DNA from: Nautilus pompilius
Taxonomy: Eukaryota > Mollusca > Cephalopoda > Nautilida > Nautilidae
NCBI GenBank assembly: GCA_018389105.1
Contig: JACATO010000057.1
Coordinates: 62,001-126,000 of the forward strand
Reading direction: 5' to 3'
DNA length: 64,000 bases
Part shown: piece after piece, positions 1-14,422 of the stretch
Position numbering within the stretch: the stretch's first letter is position 1
Layout: every line of letters begins with the position of its first letter
Position numbers and translations under genes: made by a program
Notes under the pieces: generated by a model
Seen by the model: only the letters and a program-made list of their open reading frames with translations
Told to the model about the DNA's origin: nothing
Database searches by the model: none

Positions 1-3000
1 TGCTGACAGTATGGATTTCTGGATATATATAAAGCAAAAAATATGAATTAGCCCTACTTATTCAGAGCATGATCACCCATATCCAAAGTGACAAGAAATA
101 TATCAAGGAAACAAAATAACAAAAGAAAGCAAAAGTGGAAAAAAGAAACATGTTGTTGCTTAGTTGTATAAAAATTCATCAAAGCATTTGAATTTTAAGA
201 ATAAAGTTTTACCCACTTGTCACTGTTTTTACAAATAGACATGTACATCATATTCCATTATTTGCGCCATCATTCCAAAATGGTAATACGTTTTTAGTAG
301 GCACATTTTTGCAGATTGTTTCACTACTACACTAAATTGATACTGCATCCAAAACATTTCTGCCAATGATTTTTTCACAAAATTTATCCCAAAAAAGCAC
401 TAAAATTACGAACTAAAATGCTAGAAATTTTGGTGTCATTTGATAAATCCAGTTCTTATCACACATGATGGTGATGCTGTCAATGAAGTAATCACTCATA
501 GTGTCATAAAAACAAGATAACTAAGCGCATATAGTGTTGGTCAGGTATTATTTCTAGTGCACATCGAAAGACAGGGCATTTATTAATTACGTCATCTAAT
601 AGAAAATAGATGCTATCTTCGAACGAATTGAAAAGCAATCAGCTGCATTTTTGCAGCGAAGTTAAAAAAGATGTACACATCACTTTAAAAAGGCTTACGC
701 AAAACAAGAAAATTAATTATTGATTAAAAAAAACAATTGGCCATATTCAGTTAAGTTAATTAAAATGAGTATTTCTAAAATGCAGTATTAAGCCTAAATA
801 CTTTAAAAGAAAAGTATTTAAGGAAACTAAAGATTCACAAATTGCGCGATTGCATCCAGTATATCTTATTCTTTTAATGTTTTTGCTGTAGGCAGTTCGT
901 GCAAGTAAACTCACGGAATAATGAAGTACCGACATAATAAATAACATCGTTTAATCAGAAAAAAACGTAGGCACAAAGATTAATCGGTCTTTATGGTGAC
1001 GAAGTTAACAAGTATTGAACAGCGGTTTGATATAGACTTCAAGTTTGTGTGAAAGTGTATATTTCAATGAGAGAAAATAGGTAAGATAGTGAATTATCCA
1101 AACTAAAATAAATAAAATTGATGTTGATTTTTTCTTACAGTTTACTTTCGTGTCTAGAAAAGTATTAAGTGTAAGTCTAATTTCAGTTTTCTGAAATTTT
1201 GGGTTGAAATTAAAACAAGTTTGAAAGATGTCGAAAAAAAAACTTTGCGAACGTAAATTTTAATTCTCTATGGAAAAAAATCTTTTCCAAATAAAATGAA
1301 AAGTTACAAATGTTAATTCTGTTTTGAAAGTTGCGTTTTTAAATATTAAAATCGTGGGTTTCAAACAAAAGAAATTGTATAAGAAACTTCTAACTCTTTT
1401 TTGTGAAGCTATAACCCAATAATCTGAAAGGAAAATCTACCTGATGTTAATTAAGATTTAATCAAACTTTTGAAGTTCGGCAAAGCAATATGCATGTTTA
1501 GGCTCACATCATCGTGAGGTCAACATGTGTTATAAAATGTGACACAGGGTTCGATCAACATTCCTATTTTTTTTTTATTTTCATAAATAATATAGATGTT
1601 AAAGATTATAGATGACGCTGAAATGTATTTCAGAATTATATATAAAGACAATAAAAATAATATTTCTATAAACCTGAGCAATTTGTTAAATTGATGAATA
1701 AAAATAATTTGATAGTGTTGAAAAATACAAATTAAAATTATTTTAAAAAGTAATCAAATACATCTTAATTATTATTATTCAGCAGATACTTAATTTAGAA
1801 ATATAGTAGAGAAAGATCTGGACCCGAGGCCTAGAAACGTTGCTTAATTAATTGTTATATTTAAGATAAACTTTAAAAAGCATTTGAAAACTAAGTGTCA
1901 ACATTATTTTAAATTGTTCTTATAATTATTATACCTGAATAATTAAAACAATACGGGCTACGTATATTCATTTATTTATTTTTCTGTAATAAAAATATTG
2001 TTTAGTTATGATGAATTTATTAATTTATACATCTAACCATGTATTCTTACTGTAGAAAATATGACACTTACTGCAGTGTATGGTTAAAATTTTGTTTAGT
2101 TTAACTTGCTGTTTTGTGATCGCTAAATGAATAATTTTAATCAGAAAGTTTAACTTTTTCTTTGTTAAAACATTATGGGTAACCTAAAGGTCATTTATTT
2201 GAATTGCGCAATATCGTGCATCAAATTGCGTAAGCATATACACTTCTAAACATTGAACTGCTAAAAGGCACTATATCATTGGTGGCAGTTACATAGATAT
2301 CCGATAAATTTGGAATTTGCAGTAGTTCAGAAAGCTTTAGAAAACGTGTATAAGTCTAATATCTGGAAAGTAGAAAACAAACTCCATCAGGTTCAGATCC
2401 ATTGCTTATTACATCTCATCAATATTGGAATTTTTTTTTTATTCGTTTCCTAATAAGGACTATTTTTCAGTACATACCGTTTGTACAATTCATTTTCTGT
2501 TTAAAAGATATTACAGTATTATATTCTGGTGGCTAAGGACTGAGCAATCCAAATATAAAATTTAAGTATTTGTGGTAAATTCCAATATGAAACGCTTGGT
2601 CACACCAATCAACTTTCTCCTAAAATAGCTCGCATCTTAAGGCATTTTGTTTATAACAATGAATTCTCAACATCATTTACTACAAGAACGGAAAAAAGAT
2701 TGTCATTAATAGCGTATCCAGCTTTGCATAATGATTAGAACTTTTGAAAAGATAGATAATCTTATTTCCTATAAATCAATAAAGTACATCACTCGGGTTT
2801 ATTCATTTAAACAATTAAGCAATAATTACATCATAGATTAAAAATAATTTTGCTTTACTATCAAGATTGAATGTATTTACAATAACAATATGCCCACTAA
2901 CAAATTGGATCTCATCTCTACATGCATATAAACTTTAAGAAATCTGTAGTGAATAAAAAAATTAAAAAGAAAAGATATTTTGTTATCAAAGATGTGGAAG

Positions 3001-3592
3001 TTCTAACATTTTTCCCTCACTTTGCAATTTTGCATAATTTTTCTTTTTCTCTATGAAGATCATAATTATGTCCCTTTCTTAAGATTAATGATTTCTTTTT
3101 TGTATTCAGGAAAAATGAAATTATTTTTCTAAGCTCAAATTAAATGTAGGTAAAAACGAATACATATATGAAATATAACATTTTAAAGGTACATCGGTCT
3201 CACTGAATTTCTGCGTTTGTGCAAAGTCTAAAAGTTTTGTAGTCAAATTTCATACATGTGGCAAAGATTAAACAGAAAATGTAATTTTCAGAAAAAAAAT
3301 AAATTTACACAGCATTAATTAATTGTAGCGCTAAATTAATGCTTAAATAAGTTTCACTTGCTAGAATGTTAAATTGTTGATGAATGTCTATATATTTCAT
3401 TTTTAAGCTTTCGTTGTTACATCTTTTTATTTCTTTTTTAAAATTTCCTTTACATAAATACTTTTAAAGTTATTTTTAAAAAACCATATTGTAGCTGGCG
3501 TTTTACGAAAAATAAAGACAAACACAATCTATCAATCAGTTAGGTAAAATAATATTAAATTATATATATTTTTTAAAAAATCCGTTTTCCAG
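1..3592. other. gene-free AT-rich stretch
   Basis: No exon-like open frame with splice sites, RNA gene or recognisable transposon was found. The sequence is AT-rich with many homopolymer runs; the only open frames are short and low in complexity. Confidence 0.5.
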
Positions 3593-3817
3593 CTTTCGCT
3601 TCAAGATGGAGAATCTCGTCGAGTTTCCCTTCCAAGCCTTAGTTTTACAATGGAGGTTCCCAATGCGTTTTATCGACTCGATTCCCAGCTTTCTTTTAAC
3701 GACGGCAACTTTTTATCAACGAGCGAAAGCGAACATCCCAGAAATTGGCAAGCGATCTCTTTCGACGGTGTTGGAGCCAGTCGTGGAAAGAGGTTGAGAA
3801 CGACCGGGTTTTTTTAA
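3593..3817 (+). CDS. candidate terminal exon, unknown protein
   Basis: An open frame of 74 codons runs from a good acceptor (pyrimidine-rich tract ending TTTTCCAG) to a TAA. It sits in a patch far richer in G, C and CpG than the flanks. The product is hydrophilic, rich in Ser, Asn and Arg, with a basic stretch near the C-terminus (SRGKRLR) and no membrane segment. Another frame, starting at the ATG at 3,606, is also open for 63 codons, so the reading frame is not certain. I chose the longer frame because it starts exactly at the acceptor and has a more protein-like composition. No family was recognised. It could be the last exon of a plus-strand gene whose other exons lie to the left of the window, or a chance open frame. 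Confidence 0.3.
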   Translation, partial: LSLQDGESRRVSLPSLSFTMEVPNAFYRLDSQLSFNDGNFLSTSESEHPRNWQAISFDGVGASRGKRLRTTGFF

Positions 3818-5828
3818 TGGGACTGTAAGAAACTGGATTTCGGAAGGAGTCTGCTTAACTCCTTACCGACGAGCGCAAGCATAAATCCCACAAGAAGGTA
3901 AGCTAAACTTGATCTGAACAGTAAGAGGAAAAACGAGTCAGGAATAACATTTTTACTGGAATCTGACCTTTTAAATCTTATTTTCTTTAATTTCGAGCTG
4001 TTGTCTAATATTTGTGATGATTAGATCACAGGCTATTGGTTTTAATTATAAATGTCAGGTTTCCCAAGAGGTCATAGTTATACTGACTGAAACCTTGCAA
4101 AAGTAATAGAATCTTAAGTACTGAATTACAGGATTTAATAGAAAAAGAAATTATCTTCTAAATTACTGATTTTTTATTAATCATATAATTCTTACCTGAA
4201 TCAGATTTCTCTGGCATATGAGAAGTACCTGGCAATGCAACTGCAAAAAATAAACATGTAATCGTTACTGAATAAACTTTCTTAAAAAATCCTGCATACT
4301 GTTATCGCTGCACTTTGCTGTAATCACAAAAATGGTAAATTTTTTAGACAGTTTAGCGGAGGTAAAAGCTTATTTTGAATATAAAGATCAACTAACTTCA
4401 TTCGAAAGAATCCATACTCATTAACTCATCTTTATTTGTTTAATGTCAAACAGATGAGAATATTTCTAAAGTCTCAAGAATACAATAAATTAAGGTCAGA
4501 TGTACTTTTATTGCTAAGTATTATCATAACTATTTAAATTAAAAAAACAAAAATTTTGCTATTTATAATTAATATTTTTGTATTTGATACTGTTGATTAT
4601 CAGATTAAAAGTTTTAAATGTATGATATATATATACTTTGATGACCAGTAAATCTAAAATAGTTCAAGGTAACTCAATTGTATTGGAGTGAATAAACCAA
4701 AAGTTGGCAATTACAATGTAAAAATTTTTTGTCAATTTTAAATAATAACGTTTAAATTAAGTAATTACAGCTCTAAGTGACCTTAATGATACCTTTCTCA
4801 ACCAACAATAATAATGTTGATTATAGTCACTCGACTAAAATAGTTCACACAGTAGGTTGTATTTAACAGATGATGCTAATTCTAGAAAATGCACACATTT
4901 ATACGAGGCTCTAAACCTTTACATCATTTATTCTTTTGCAAATAGTAAGAAGTACATTTTAAACAATGTAATTCGAATTTTCATATTAATCATTTGCAAG
5001 ATCCAAGCAAAGAAAAATTAATTGATGGCGGATTTTAGTACATAAAATATCCTTTAAAGAAATTATTTCTAGTATATATTTATTTAATGATATGTTTTCT
5101 AATCATGTAAATTGCATTTACTTTAAAATAATTGATAATTTGATTGGGGATCTTTAAAAAAACGTATACAGTTAAGTTCTTTTTGGGGGTGGTGCAATTG
5201 TTATGGCCTGTTTGTTAAGTTTCTTAGTCAACCAAGATAGAAAAATGTGGCCATATAAATGTTATTTACACATTATAAACTTTAAACATTTTGCATAATA
5301 AACTGACAAAATACAGGACTGACATTTCGAAAACCACAATCCATAGCATTCGTAATTTAGTCTGGTGCAGTTTAAAACTGCTGCATTTTAAAAATATTTC
5401 TAGGGAAATAAAAATTGCTCGAATCTTGTCTTTCCACCCTCAATTTGTTCATATAAATTAACTTTCCCACAGATAAAACAATGGAAACAAGTAGTCCTTC
5501 GACAATTTTTTAGTTTATCTTCGGTACACTACAATCTACTTTTAGAATTATAAAATGATCTATATCTGTAACATACCAAACTTTTCTTGGTTCAAATGAA
5601 TATCATCAGTCAGCCAGATATAATAAAAACCATTTATACGGAATGCATAACATTAAATAGCTGGCTTTTTATTTAGAATGAAAATTTCAAAATTAATCTT
5701 CATATATCTCTTAATATTTGAAGATGAAACAAGACAGTGAGATGGACAAATACTATAGCATTAAAATATAAGTTTTATTTGCAAATTGAATGTACTAAAT
5801 TGAACAAGTACATACAAAGGTGTTTCAG
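3818..5828. other. gene-free AT-rich stretch
   Basis: The GC-rich patch ends near 3,900. After that I see only AT-rich sequence without splice-supported open frames or recognisable repeats. Confidence 0.4.
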
Positions 5829-5959
5829 AAAATAAAGGAAATATTTAAATCAGTGGTTTCTTGGTGTGAAAAGGCAGTGCGTTCTATGCCGCAAAACAAT
5901 ATCAATGTAGAAGCGTTTGAATATCCGCTCCGTTGCGCAATCGTAGCGCTTGTGACCAA
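5829..5959 (+). CDS. candidate internal exon, unknown protein
   Basis: A 131-bp open segment is flanked by an acceptor (GTGTTTCAG) and a donor (AA/GTAAAT). It would encode about 43 residues, starting KIKEIFKSVVSWCEKAVRS and continuing with a varied, globular-looking composition that ends in a hydrophobic run (AIVALVT). The surrounding patch is GC- and CpG-richer than its flanks. The minus strand also carries open frames of 60 and 76 codons here, so strand is not settled. No family recognised. Confidence 0.25.
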
Positions 5960-6970
5960 GTAAATATCATGGCTGGCTGCACAGTTGTCAGTGGGCCCAA
6001 GAGAAGAACAGCGATCACTAATTCGTTTTCTGTAAGCTGAAGGTGTTCTGCACACTGAAATCTACCATAGATGCTCTTGCACAAAATAAAGAGAACCGTA
6101 ATGCACAGGGGAAAATTTACGTGTAGGCGGACAAGTTTTAAAAATTACGAAATATCAGTAATATATGAAACTTTACCAGAATATGCTCTAGCAGTGCCAC
6201 CACTGAGGAGAACGTTAGCAAGGTAGACACATTTTTCCGTGGTAACCGACCAGTGAGTAATGGTTAACTTGCTAATTCATTTGGGTGAGTGAAGGGAGTA
6301 TCGATGCATTTATTTTCTGAAATACCCTTGTATAATACTATCAGTAGCGAAACTGCTTTAATGGTAGAACATGAACATATTGGATGCAGACAAAGATAAA
6401 AACGGGTATTAAAATTATATGTAAACCTGCGGATTTGTGTCGTGATAGAAAGAAAACTGTGTATTGTAACTAACAAAACACTTCTGCTTCAAGTAAATAA
6501 AAATAAGACACCAGAGAATCATAAAAAGACAATTTGTATCATTTGGAAAATTTCTCTCAATCAAAATCTTTTTGAGACTAAAATAATATTTCTAGGTGAG
6601 AGTCAAACAATATTTCTGCGAGGGTTAGATTAGGATCCTATAATAACCTCACCTGTAAATAATATGTATTAAAATGAATCTATGTTATGTGTTAATTTAT
6701 TGATATCAATCTACCGAAAGAATCAATAATTTTACCTATCGTTCAGCTGTATGGTAATAAAGAAAGAGAAATCATCTACCGAAGATACTATTTTTCCCAT
6801 CCTTTGTTGCTCTGGCAAATAAATACACTGACGAAAAAATAAGAACACAAAGTCATGGGTATTGGAGCACAAGAATACAAACTGACTTTGCCACTTAGAA
6901 AAGCCAACTTTCATGGCTCATGCAAGAACACATAGCCACCATCTATAGACAGGGCAAAACGTCCCACCAC

Positions 6971-7116
6971 CACCACCTGTCACAAGTAACACCGCTTTAA
7001 AAGAAAGGTAAAAGGATGATCCACATAACCCATTCTAAACATCCCATCACCACCTGTCACAAGTAACACCGCTTTAACAGAAAGGTAAAAAGATGATCCA
7101 CATAATCCATTCTATC
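6971..7116. repeat. 77-bp tandem duplication
   Basis: A segment starting CACCACCTGTCACAAGTAAC occurs twice, at 6,971 and 7,048, with only a few substitutions over about 68 bp. A simple local duplication in non-coding DNA. Confidence 0.85.
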
Positions 7117-8870
7117 TGTAGAGAAACTTTAATGATTACGAAAAGTGCTATCTAAAGCGGCGGATCCCTGATGGCGAAATGAGCCTAAATAGTTGGACAG
7201 AAAACATCAAAGTGTCTCGACAACAAACATTTATTTGCTTCAAAAGTGTAAGTAATAGAAAAGTATACTGAAACTTTCCGCAATTAATATTATTGCACAC
7301 CAAAGCAATTTTTCTAAAGTTTAAAGATTGATGGCGATTACATGGAAAAGTCAAAGCGTAAATTTATTAACTAGTTCTACCAGTGAATACTTTGTTTGTA
7401 TTATTTTATTGGCAGCCAATTTATAAGCGAAGTCATTCAGTAAATATAAAATGAATTTAAATAATTGTATGGTAACATATTTGGGTATATATAATGTTTT
7501 AATGTTTGTTTAAAACAGCAAAACAATGCTTCCTAAACAACATTGGAGTTACAGTAATTATATATTAATATTAATAAAGAATATGCATAATTTATATAAG
7601 AAATTAAATTTTTACAAATAATAAATAAAAATGTCTTTTTTAATTGCAGGGAGGATTTTTGTTAAATTGAGATGATTTTTTTACGTTGGATTTTCAGTAC
7701 AGTCATTAATATTTTCTCCAGTTTAGAACTTAAAATAAAACGATTCACAATTTGTTAGTAAAGTACTCTGGAACTATGATAAACTATTCACTTTCAATTT
7801 ACTTTCAAGAGAGATTAAGTGTTACGTACAAGAAAGTTAACAAATGGTATTCTAATTGTGCAGAACAAAACCTCTTTGTTTTCTTTGGAACTGTATTGTA
7901 ATAATCGCAGTTCGCTGCTTCACATAAACTCAGCGCTTTCTCTTCTATATATATATATAATAGGACCACATTGCACACATTCTAATGACCGCTAGAGAAA
8001 TTATCACAAGTCTTATTGTGTGAAAATCAGAGAGAAAAAAGTAAAATAAAAACTTTTATCTTAAATTTTCAGCAGTTAATATACAATGATAAATTTGCTG
8101 CAACAAAATATATTGCAAAAAAAAAGGGAAAGTCAAAACTTTTTGTCATGTTTTTCTTGTGGTGCACTGAAGCAATATTTACTGATTTTTTCTGACAATA
8201 TTAAATGATATGCAAAATATGGAACATGAAAATTATGACCTTTTCCTATTGCGATGGAAAATAGAGTTCTCCGTGAATCAATGAAATGTGTCAAGAAAGG
8301 TACCCATATGATGGGTACTCTCATTTATTATCAAAAGTGAAATTTTGCTTTATACGCCCCCGTGATAACGAAAGTATCATGTATTTTTCTCACAAGAATC
8401 GTTTAGTTTTTAAGTAACATTTTTCAGATTTTCATGACTAACCCTGGCACCGTCCGTAGTTTATAATAAAATATAATAACAGATTTTTTATATCACAGAG
8501 AAACCTATTCTGTCAAATTTTTAAAAAAATCATAAACCTAGTCAAAGGTTTCATATGAAATTCCTCTAATTGATTATATTAATTACTTAAAATTTAAATA
8601 TTTGTATAAAACCAAAATCAAAATTTATTTTAATTCAGTGAAACAACATTATAATATATAATACTACCCTTTATCCTTGAATTTAAAAAGTAGCCTCTAA
8701 CCCAGCCTTGGGCCGTCTACCGGATAACGATGAATAGTTATTTACAAGAAAAAAAGTAATAAACCTTTGAAAGGAAAAATAATGGAGAATAAAATTAGAC
8801 AGCTTGAATGATATGAAACTATTATCTGTAAAATATAGTCGATTTTATTAATATTTACCAGTATTCCCGG
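7117..8870. other. gene-free AT-rich stretch
   Basis: No exon, RNA gene or recognisable transposon. Contains a short TA run near 7,950. Confidence 0.4.
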
Positions 8871-9574
8871 CATCTTGACGCAATTGGACAGGTGAAAAAG
8901 CCTGACAAGTGGGTGCCTCACGAGTTTAATAAACAACAACAAAATCGTCGATTGGAAATCTGTTCTTTGCTTGTCATAAGAAACAGAAACGTCCCATTTC
9001 TTGACCGAATCATTACGTGATGAAAAATGGATCCTTTATGACAACGCAAATGATCAGCTCATTGGATCGATAGAGACAAGGCGCCTAACCACATTGCAAA
9101 ACCCAGCCTCCACCCAAAGAAGGCTGGTCACTGTCTAGTGGACTGTAATTGGCATCATCCATTATAACCTCTTGCAACCTGGTGAAACCATCACAGCTGA
9201 AATGTACAGTCATGAATTAAATGTTTTTCATCAGAAACTCTCCCAAGGACAGCCGGCATTGGTGAATCGAAGAAGCCCAATCCCGCTCCATGACAATGCT
9301 TGTCCTCATGTTGCAAAAATGACTCTTCAGAAACTGAACAGGTTGAGGTGCGAAGTTCTCCCTCCCCCAGCCTATTCACCAGACCTTTCTCCCACAGACT
9401 ACCAACCTCGACAGCTTCATCCATATGGAATCCTTCTCCAACCAAGCAGCAATGGATATTGCCTTCCAACAGTTTATCGACTCCAGAAATCCAGATTTTT
9501 TTCAAAATGGTATAAATGCGCTTGTAATTCGTTGGCAGAAGTGGATCGATTGTAATGGAACTAACTTTGATTAA
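8871..9574 (+). pseudogene. mariner transposase relic, cecropia/SETMAR type, 5'-truncated
   Basis: The translated frames, read across small frameshifts and stops, give the C-terminal two thirds of a mariner transposase of the type fused in vertebrate SETMAR. Visible in order are KKPDKWVPHEF, the VPFLDRII and DEKWILYDN block carrying the first Asp (about 8,984-9,035), the PGETITAEMYSHEL segment, the second Asp in LHDNACPHVAK (about 9,285-9,320), and YSPDLSPTDY with the third Asp 34 residues further on. The reading ends in KWIDCNGTNFD and a natural stop at 9,574. The longest intact frame, 9,172-9,555, runs off into a wrong frame near 9,405. The N-terminal HTH part and both inverted repeats are missing, so this copy cannot move. 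Confidence 0.85.
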
Positions 9575-9639
9575 TGGACTTCCCGTTCAGCAACAATATG
9601 AAATCTCATTGTTGCGGTAAAGAAACCGCCAAAACGTTT

Positions 9640-10880
9640 GTAACAACCTAATAATTTACTATGTTACGATTATAAAATTATTTCTAGAGCTCTAGAAAAT
9701 AAATTGTGATAAGTAATGTATAAAATAATAAACTGCCACCAGACAGGTTTCATTCGAGGAAGTTTCACGCAGGAATCCCTTCAAATGATCAATGAAATAC
9801 TGCCTAAAAGGGCATGAATGCCTTTCCTACGGTTTTTCTGGTACACTACAACAGTGAAGCATTAAATGGGGTAGATTGTTTGAACTATCTCTTTAAATCA
9901 CTTAAATCCCTTCACTTCGCGGAATACTTGATTAAATGGAAAAAACTGTATAATACTGAAACCCAGGCAAATGTTAGAACATCGTTACATAGGAATCATA
10001 AGAACTGACTTTTAACGTTATACCTATTGATACAGTAGTAGCGCAGATCGCTATGCAGCATTCGGAAAGAGAAATAAGAAGGATTAGAATAAACCATCAA
10101 ATTTAAAATATAGTAATCTCAATTCCAGAGGTAAGAAATCAGTAATAAACAATTCAGTAACCCAACTAGTCTCTGTTGTATAGGAATCAAGTTCCACAGA
10201 TACCAAAAGAGTTAATCGTGTCATCAAAATCGAAATGATCAATTTTTTATAACAGGAACAAAAACAACTACGAAATAAAAACGCTTTCATTTTTTTCGAG
10301 ACCTGCGATAATTAAATATCGTGAACACAGAGAGCAAAATATACTCTTATCTAAACAAAACAGTAATAGATGCTATAATCAGACCAGTAGATTTAAAACT
10401 ATGTCAAATACTATATCTAAAGCAAAGAGAAAACGTTTATGATAAAAAGTAATAAAACAGCTTTCTCACGCAGTCAGCAGACTGTCCACCAAAAATGTAA
10501 TACATTTTACAAGAGATAGCACCGAAACGTGGAGAAAAAAGTTATCTCCTATTGAAAATTCTTTATAATTTACGAATCACACCAAGCCATTAACGAAGGT
10601 ATCACAGCGAAACATTATAAATTTTTAATTGAACAAAAACAAAGACACTCGATAAGGATTAACATGGCAAGATAACCTAAATTGGAGCTGCTACCCCAAT
10701 GCAACTAATAAAAAAAATACCCTAAACTGTCAGATTGGCAAACATTCATCATATAGACACAGAAATATAGCGAATGAGATACTTCCTGATAGAAGGAAGT
10801 AAATATGTGCATGGTGCAAACAGGCGGCCTTGGATCTAGTTCAACAATTAGTGCAAGACATTAAGTTTTTCCGACCAGTC
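9640..10880 (+). mobile_element. L1/Tx1-like LINE reverse transcriptase relic
   Basis: Read across frameshifts, the plus strand shows the order of an L1/Tx1-type reverse transcriptase. First comes YKIISRALENKL followed by HQTGFIRGSFTQ (fingers region), then a segment like LNYLFKSLKSLHFAEYLIKW that follows the catalytic DxxKAFD block, in which the Asp region is degraded. Near 10,650-10,860 there is a weak match to the C-terminal part (WQDNLNW, then NEILPDRR, then CAWCK). The YADD box is not recognisable. Many stops and frameshifts: long dead. The ends were not located, and the 3' limit is approximate. Confidence 0.6.
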
Positions 10881-13800
10881 TCAGTTTAGACGCATTTCTC
10901 TGTTAATAGTAATTTGGAGTAATTAAAGGGTTTTAGATGACGGAAGAAACGCTGGAACCAAATTAGACTTAACACAGTATTTTTAAAAAGTTGAAACAAA
11001 ATAATGTATTTCAGAATCCAGCGGCTTTAACTGAAGTAATAATCTTTCCGATCGCTGGCTCATTAGGAATGAATGTATTACCCCGCACTGACGCTCGCTA
11101 TTAACTATTTCTCCATGTTTAAGTATAAACTTATTTCTGATTGTCCACAGAACGTCTGACACCTGGCCCAAGTAGACACTAACGTTTAGCTTTACTTTTT
11201 CTCTCAAAATAAAAAAAAATCAAAGAAACAGTGAAAAACAGTTTACGAAAACTGTTAAATTCACTATAACACCTAAGAATTTTGAAGATAGATTTTCTTC
11301 TTTCAGCTTAGGTGGGGTATAAAAAACTGCTTCCGGGGAAAGAACTCGGGTAAAATACACCTACCTTGGCCAAAAGGAGAAGTGTTGGGTCACGGTTACT
11401 TCATTATAAGCAAAAGATTTACAAGGTAAAATAACCCTCAATTGTAAGCAGTTCAACGGCCAAACGGGAACCGGTTCAACTACAAAGGAACTAATCTGAC
11501 TGCATCTGAACTAATGCAAAAAGTCTGAAAGTTGATACATTACCTGAACTTGCCAAAGAAGATTTTCGACTGCAAAATAAATAAATATATATTACCCTTT
11601 GTATAAATAAAGATATACATAAAAAGAAAAAGAAATTTAATAGCGTACGTAAATAGATTGTTTTAAAATCCAGTCATTTCAATTTATTTCTAAAATATTT
11701 ATGCTACTACCTGATTTAGTAAAACATTCCAGTCAAATACAGCAGGGTTATTGAAAATACCATTTGCCGATATGAATGACAAGTGCTTCCCCACTCGAAG
11801 ATTGACAGGAGATTGCTTGTTCATCTCCTTTCTATTTTCTAGTGTTCTTAATTATGCGGTATTGCACTAGAAAACATAGGATAATTGTTACTCTCCGGTG
11901 CAATTATTACCAAGCCACTTTTCAAAGGATATAAATCAAGCAAACAGAAGTTGTTAAAATCAACGTATAATAAAATAATGCTAGAGTAAGAGAGGTTTGT
12001 TTGTGCATATTTGACAGTATCGATGTGAGAAAACAATGTTGGGTATAAACAACATCCATAATTTTATTCAAATTGTTGTCATGGCCCAAAGACGAGGCCA
12101 TTCGTTAGGTGACGGCCAGTAAAAAGTTGTGATGGTCCGACCAGTTTACCAGCTGACTAGGGTTTGTACTTACAGTATAAATTAAAACACAATATACCAT
12201 TGGCAAATTGAATTTAATCATCCCATAAAAATTATTTCAAGAATGTTTTTAGTAAAAGATTTTACAAAGCGGAAAATCAGTTTACTCACGAAAGATCTTC
12301 TTGCATCCAATAAGTCTAAAAATATATTTATAATGAAAAACCAGTTTTAAATATACAATATATAACAATAAACATTTGCTAAACGTTTTTCTTCTGTCTC
12401 TGTTTATTAAAATAAATATACCCACTTTGTCATATTGGAATGTAGACTACCAGAAAAACGGTGTTGTTACTAATCGAAAAAAATATAACCTCATAATCGA
12501 ATATAAATATCTGGATAACCTGAGTTAAGCCGGAAAAAATATACTTTAAACAAATAAATAACTAAAACAAAGAAACAAAAACCAACAGGCTTATGATGAA
12601 CTGACCCACATCCAGAAACTGAGACCAACCAGTTCGATAAAGACTGGACGGAGAAAGGTCTAGTAGGATGTAGATTCGGTTATTTTTTTTTTTTTTTAGA
12701 GTAGGTGTCTTTTTATATGTTTTATAAATAACTTTTATTAATATTAATAATTTGTGTGTTCCTAAAAAGCAATTCTTAATATGTTTGTGGCGTATCTATG
12801 ACAAGGTTTTTACATCTATGAAATTAGGTACAGAAGTTGGATTATATTCTTTATGATATACCTTTCGGATACAGAGAATTTAATTACATTTCTATGGCAT
12901 ATTTTTCTTGTATATAGAACATTATATTCAAGACAGAAATATAGTGATTTACAAGTTTTTAAAAGGTTTGCTTCATTATAATAAAATAAAAATGGTATTA
13001 ATAATTACATACTTTGTTTATAAATGAACGAATGAAAATTTAAGTGTTGCGAAGGATATTTCAGGATTTGCGTTACGTTTCAGATTGTGGCCTGATTTAT
13101 TTTTCTTTTATAATAAAAAGTTAATTATACATAAAATCACCTCTACTTTCAGACATTCAAAATCGTGTTCAGTTTGTTTTGAAATCTAAGATAAAGTAGC
13201 ATCGTAAATGCCTATGAACATTTTACAAGATTATTATAAGTTGAAGATGGACTTTTTCACTGAGGTTTGAGTTGAAAAAAGTAAAAGTTTCAGATATAAA
13301 TGGATATTTGGAATATGTGTTTCTAAAAAGTATATCACTGTAGGTAATTAATATGGGAGCTTAATTTTATTTAACCTGTGGCACATCTTTTCTTAATTCT
13401 GGATCCACCTTACTTTGTCTTTGTACACTTCTGCATCCAAACTGTTGTTGTTTATATACTTAATGATCTGGTTCTGTTTTTCAAATTAGGAGCTATCAAC
13501 TAGATTTTTGTTTAATATATATTGTTAAAACTGTCGATATCTTCTCATTTTTTTTTTTCAGATTAAACTGCATCAACTACCAAAATTTAAATCTGCTGTT
13601 TGGAAAAATTCACATTCCGCTATACAAACTTTTTATTTTTTTGCACAATAATTTTAATTAATTCTTTCATAATCGAACTTTTTTGTTAATTGCTTTTTTT
13701 TAAATCTCATTATCATTACGATAAGTGAGACTTAATCCATAACAACGATGTATATAATCTAGCTTGGCTTCTTTTAATTTACAAAAAAAAATTTTTCTTT

Positions 13801-14422
13801 GAACTATTATATAGATAAATAGACAGAAACAGATTTTCAAGATCAAGTTATTAGTGAACAAAGAAAAAGGGAGGCTAATCTGCTGGCGGAGCTAACGACA
13901 AAGTTAAAAGATTTGCACAGTTTGGATCTCATTTTAGTAAGCTCTGCTCCCAGCAATCTGTGTTGGTGACCTGATTTTACTGTAGTAGCTAAACTAATAG
14001 ATTAGATAACGTAGACATAAATAATTCCATTATCTGTAAAACATTTTTTAAAAATTAAATAAGTTTTCGTTTTACATAGCCACGTTTTCTGTTTTTCTCA
14101 TGGTTTATCAGCGCTACAACTTCATCGCTTCAGAAGACTCCCTGGTGACCATCTATGATTAATTTAAATTCTCTTGACCAAAGACAGCGGCCGTGTGCAG
14201 TGTAATTCTTTTGTGCGATAAAATGTCGCAAACCAAATGAATATTAATTTTAATTTCCTTGAGATGCTCAGAAGCACTATGCGGCGCTACCCATTGTTAT
14301 GCATAAAAATTGCATACCACGTGTAGACGAAAAGTCTGGAGAACACTGAACATTCCTGCTTCTATCGCAGGAAAATTTCCCCAAAAAAACTTCTTTCTAC
14401 TTATTGAGAGATCAATTTGCAC
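10881..14422. other. stretch without recognisable genes
   Basis: Contains a run of T near 12,683-12,697 and a pyrimidine-rich acceptor-like site near 13,560, but no splice-supported exon I trust. A 74-codon minus-strand frame at 10,983-11,207 has a faint LINE C-terminus look and was not assigned. Confidence 0.35.
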
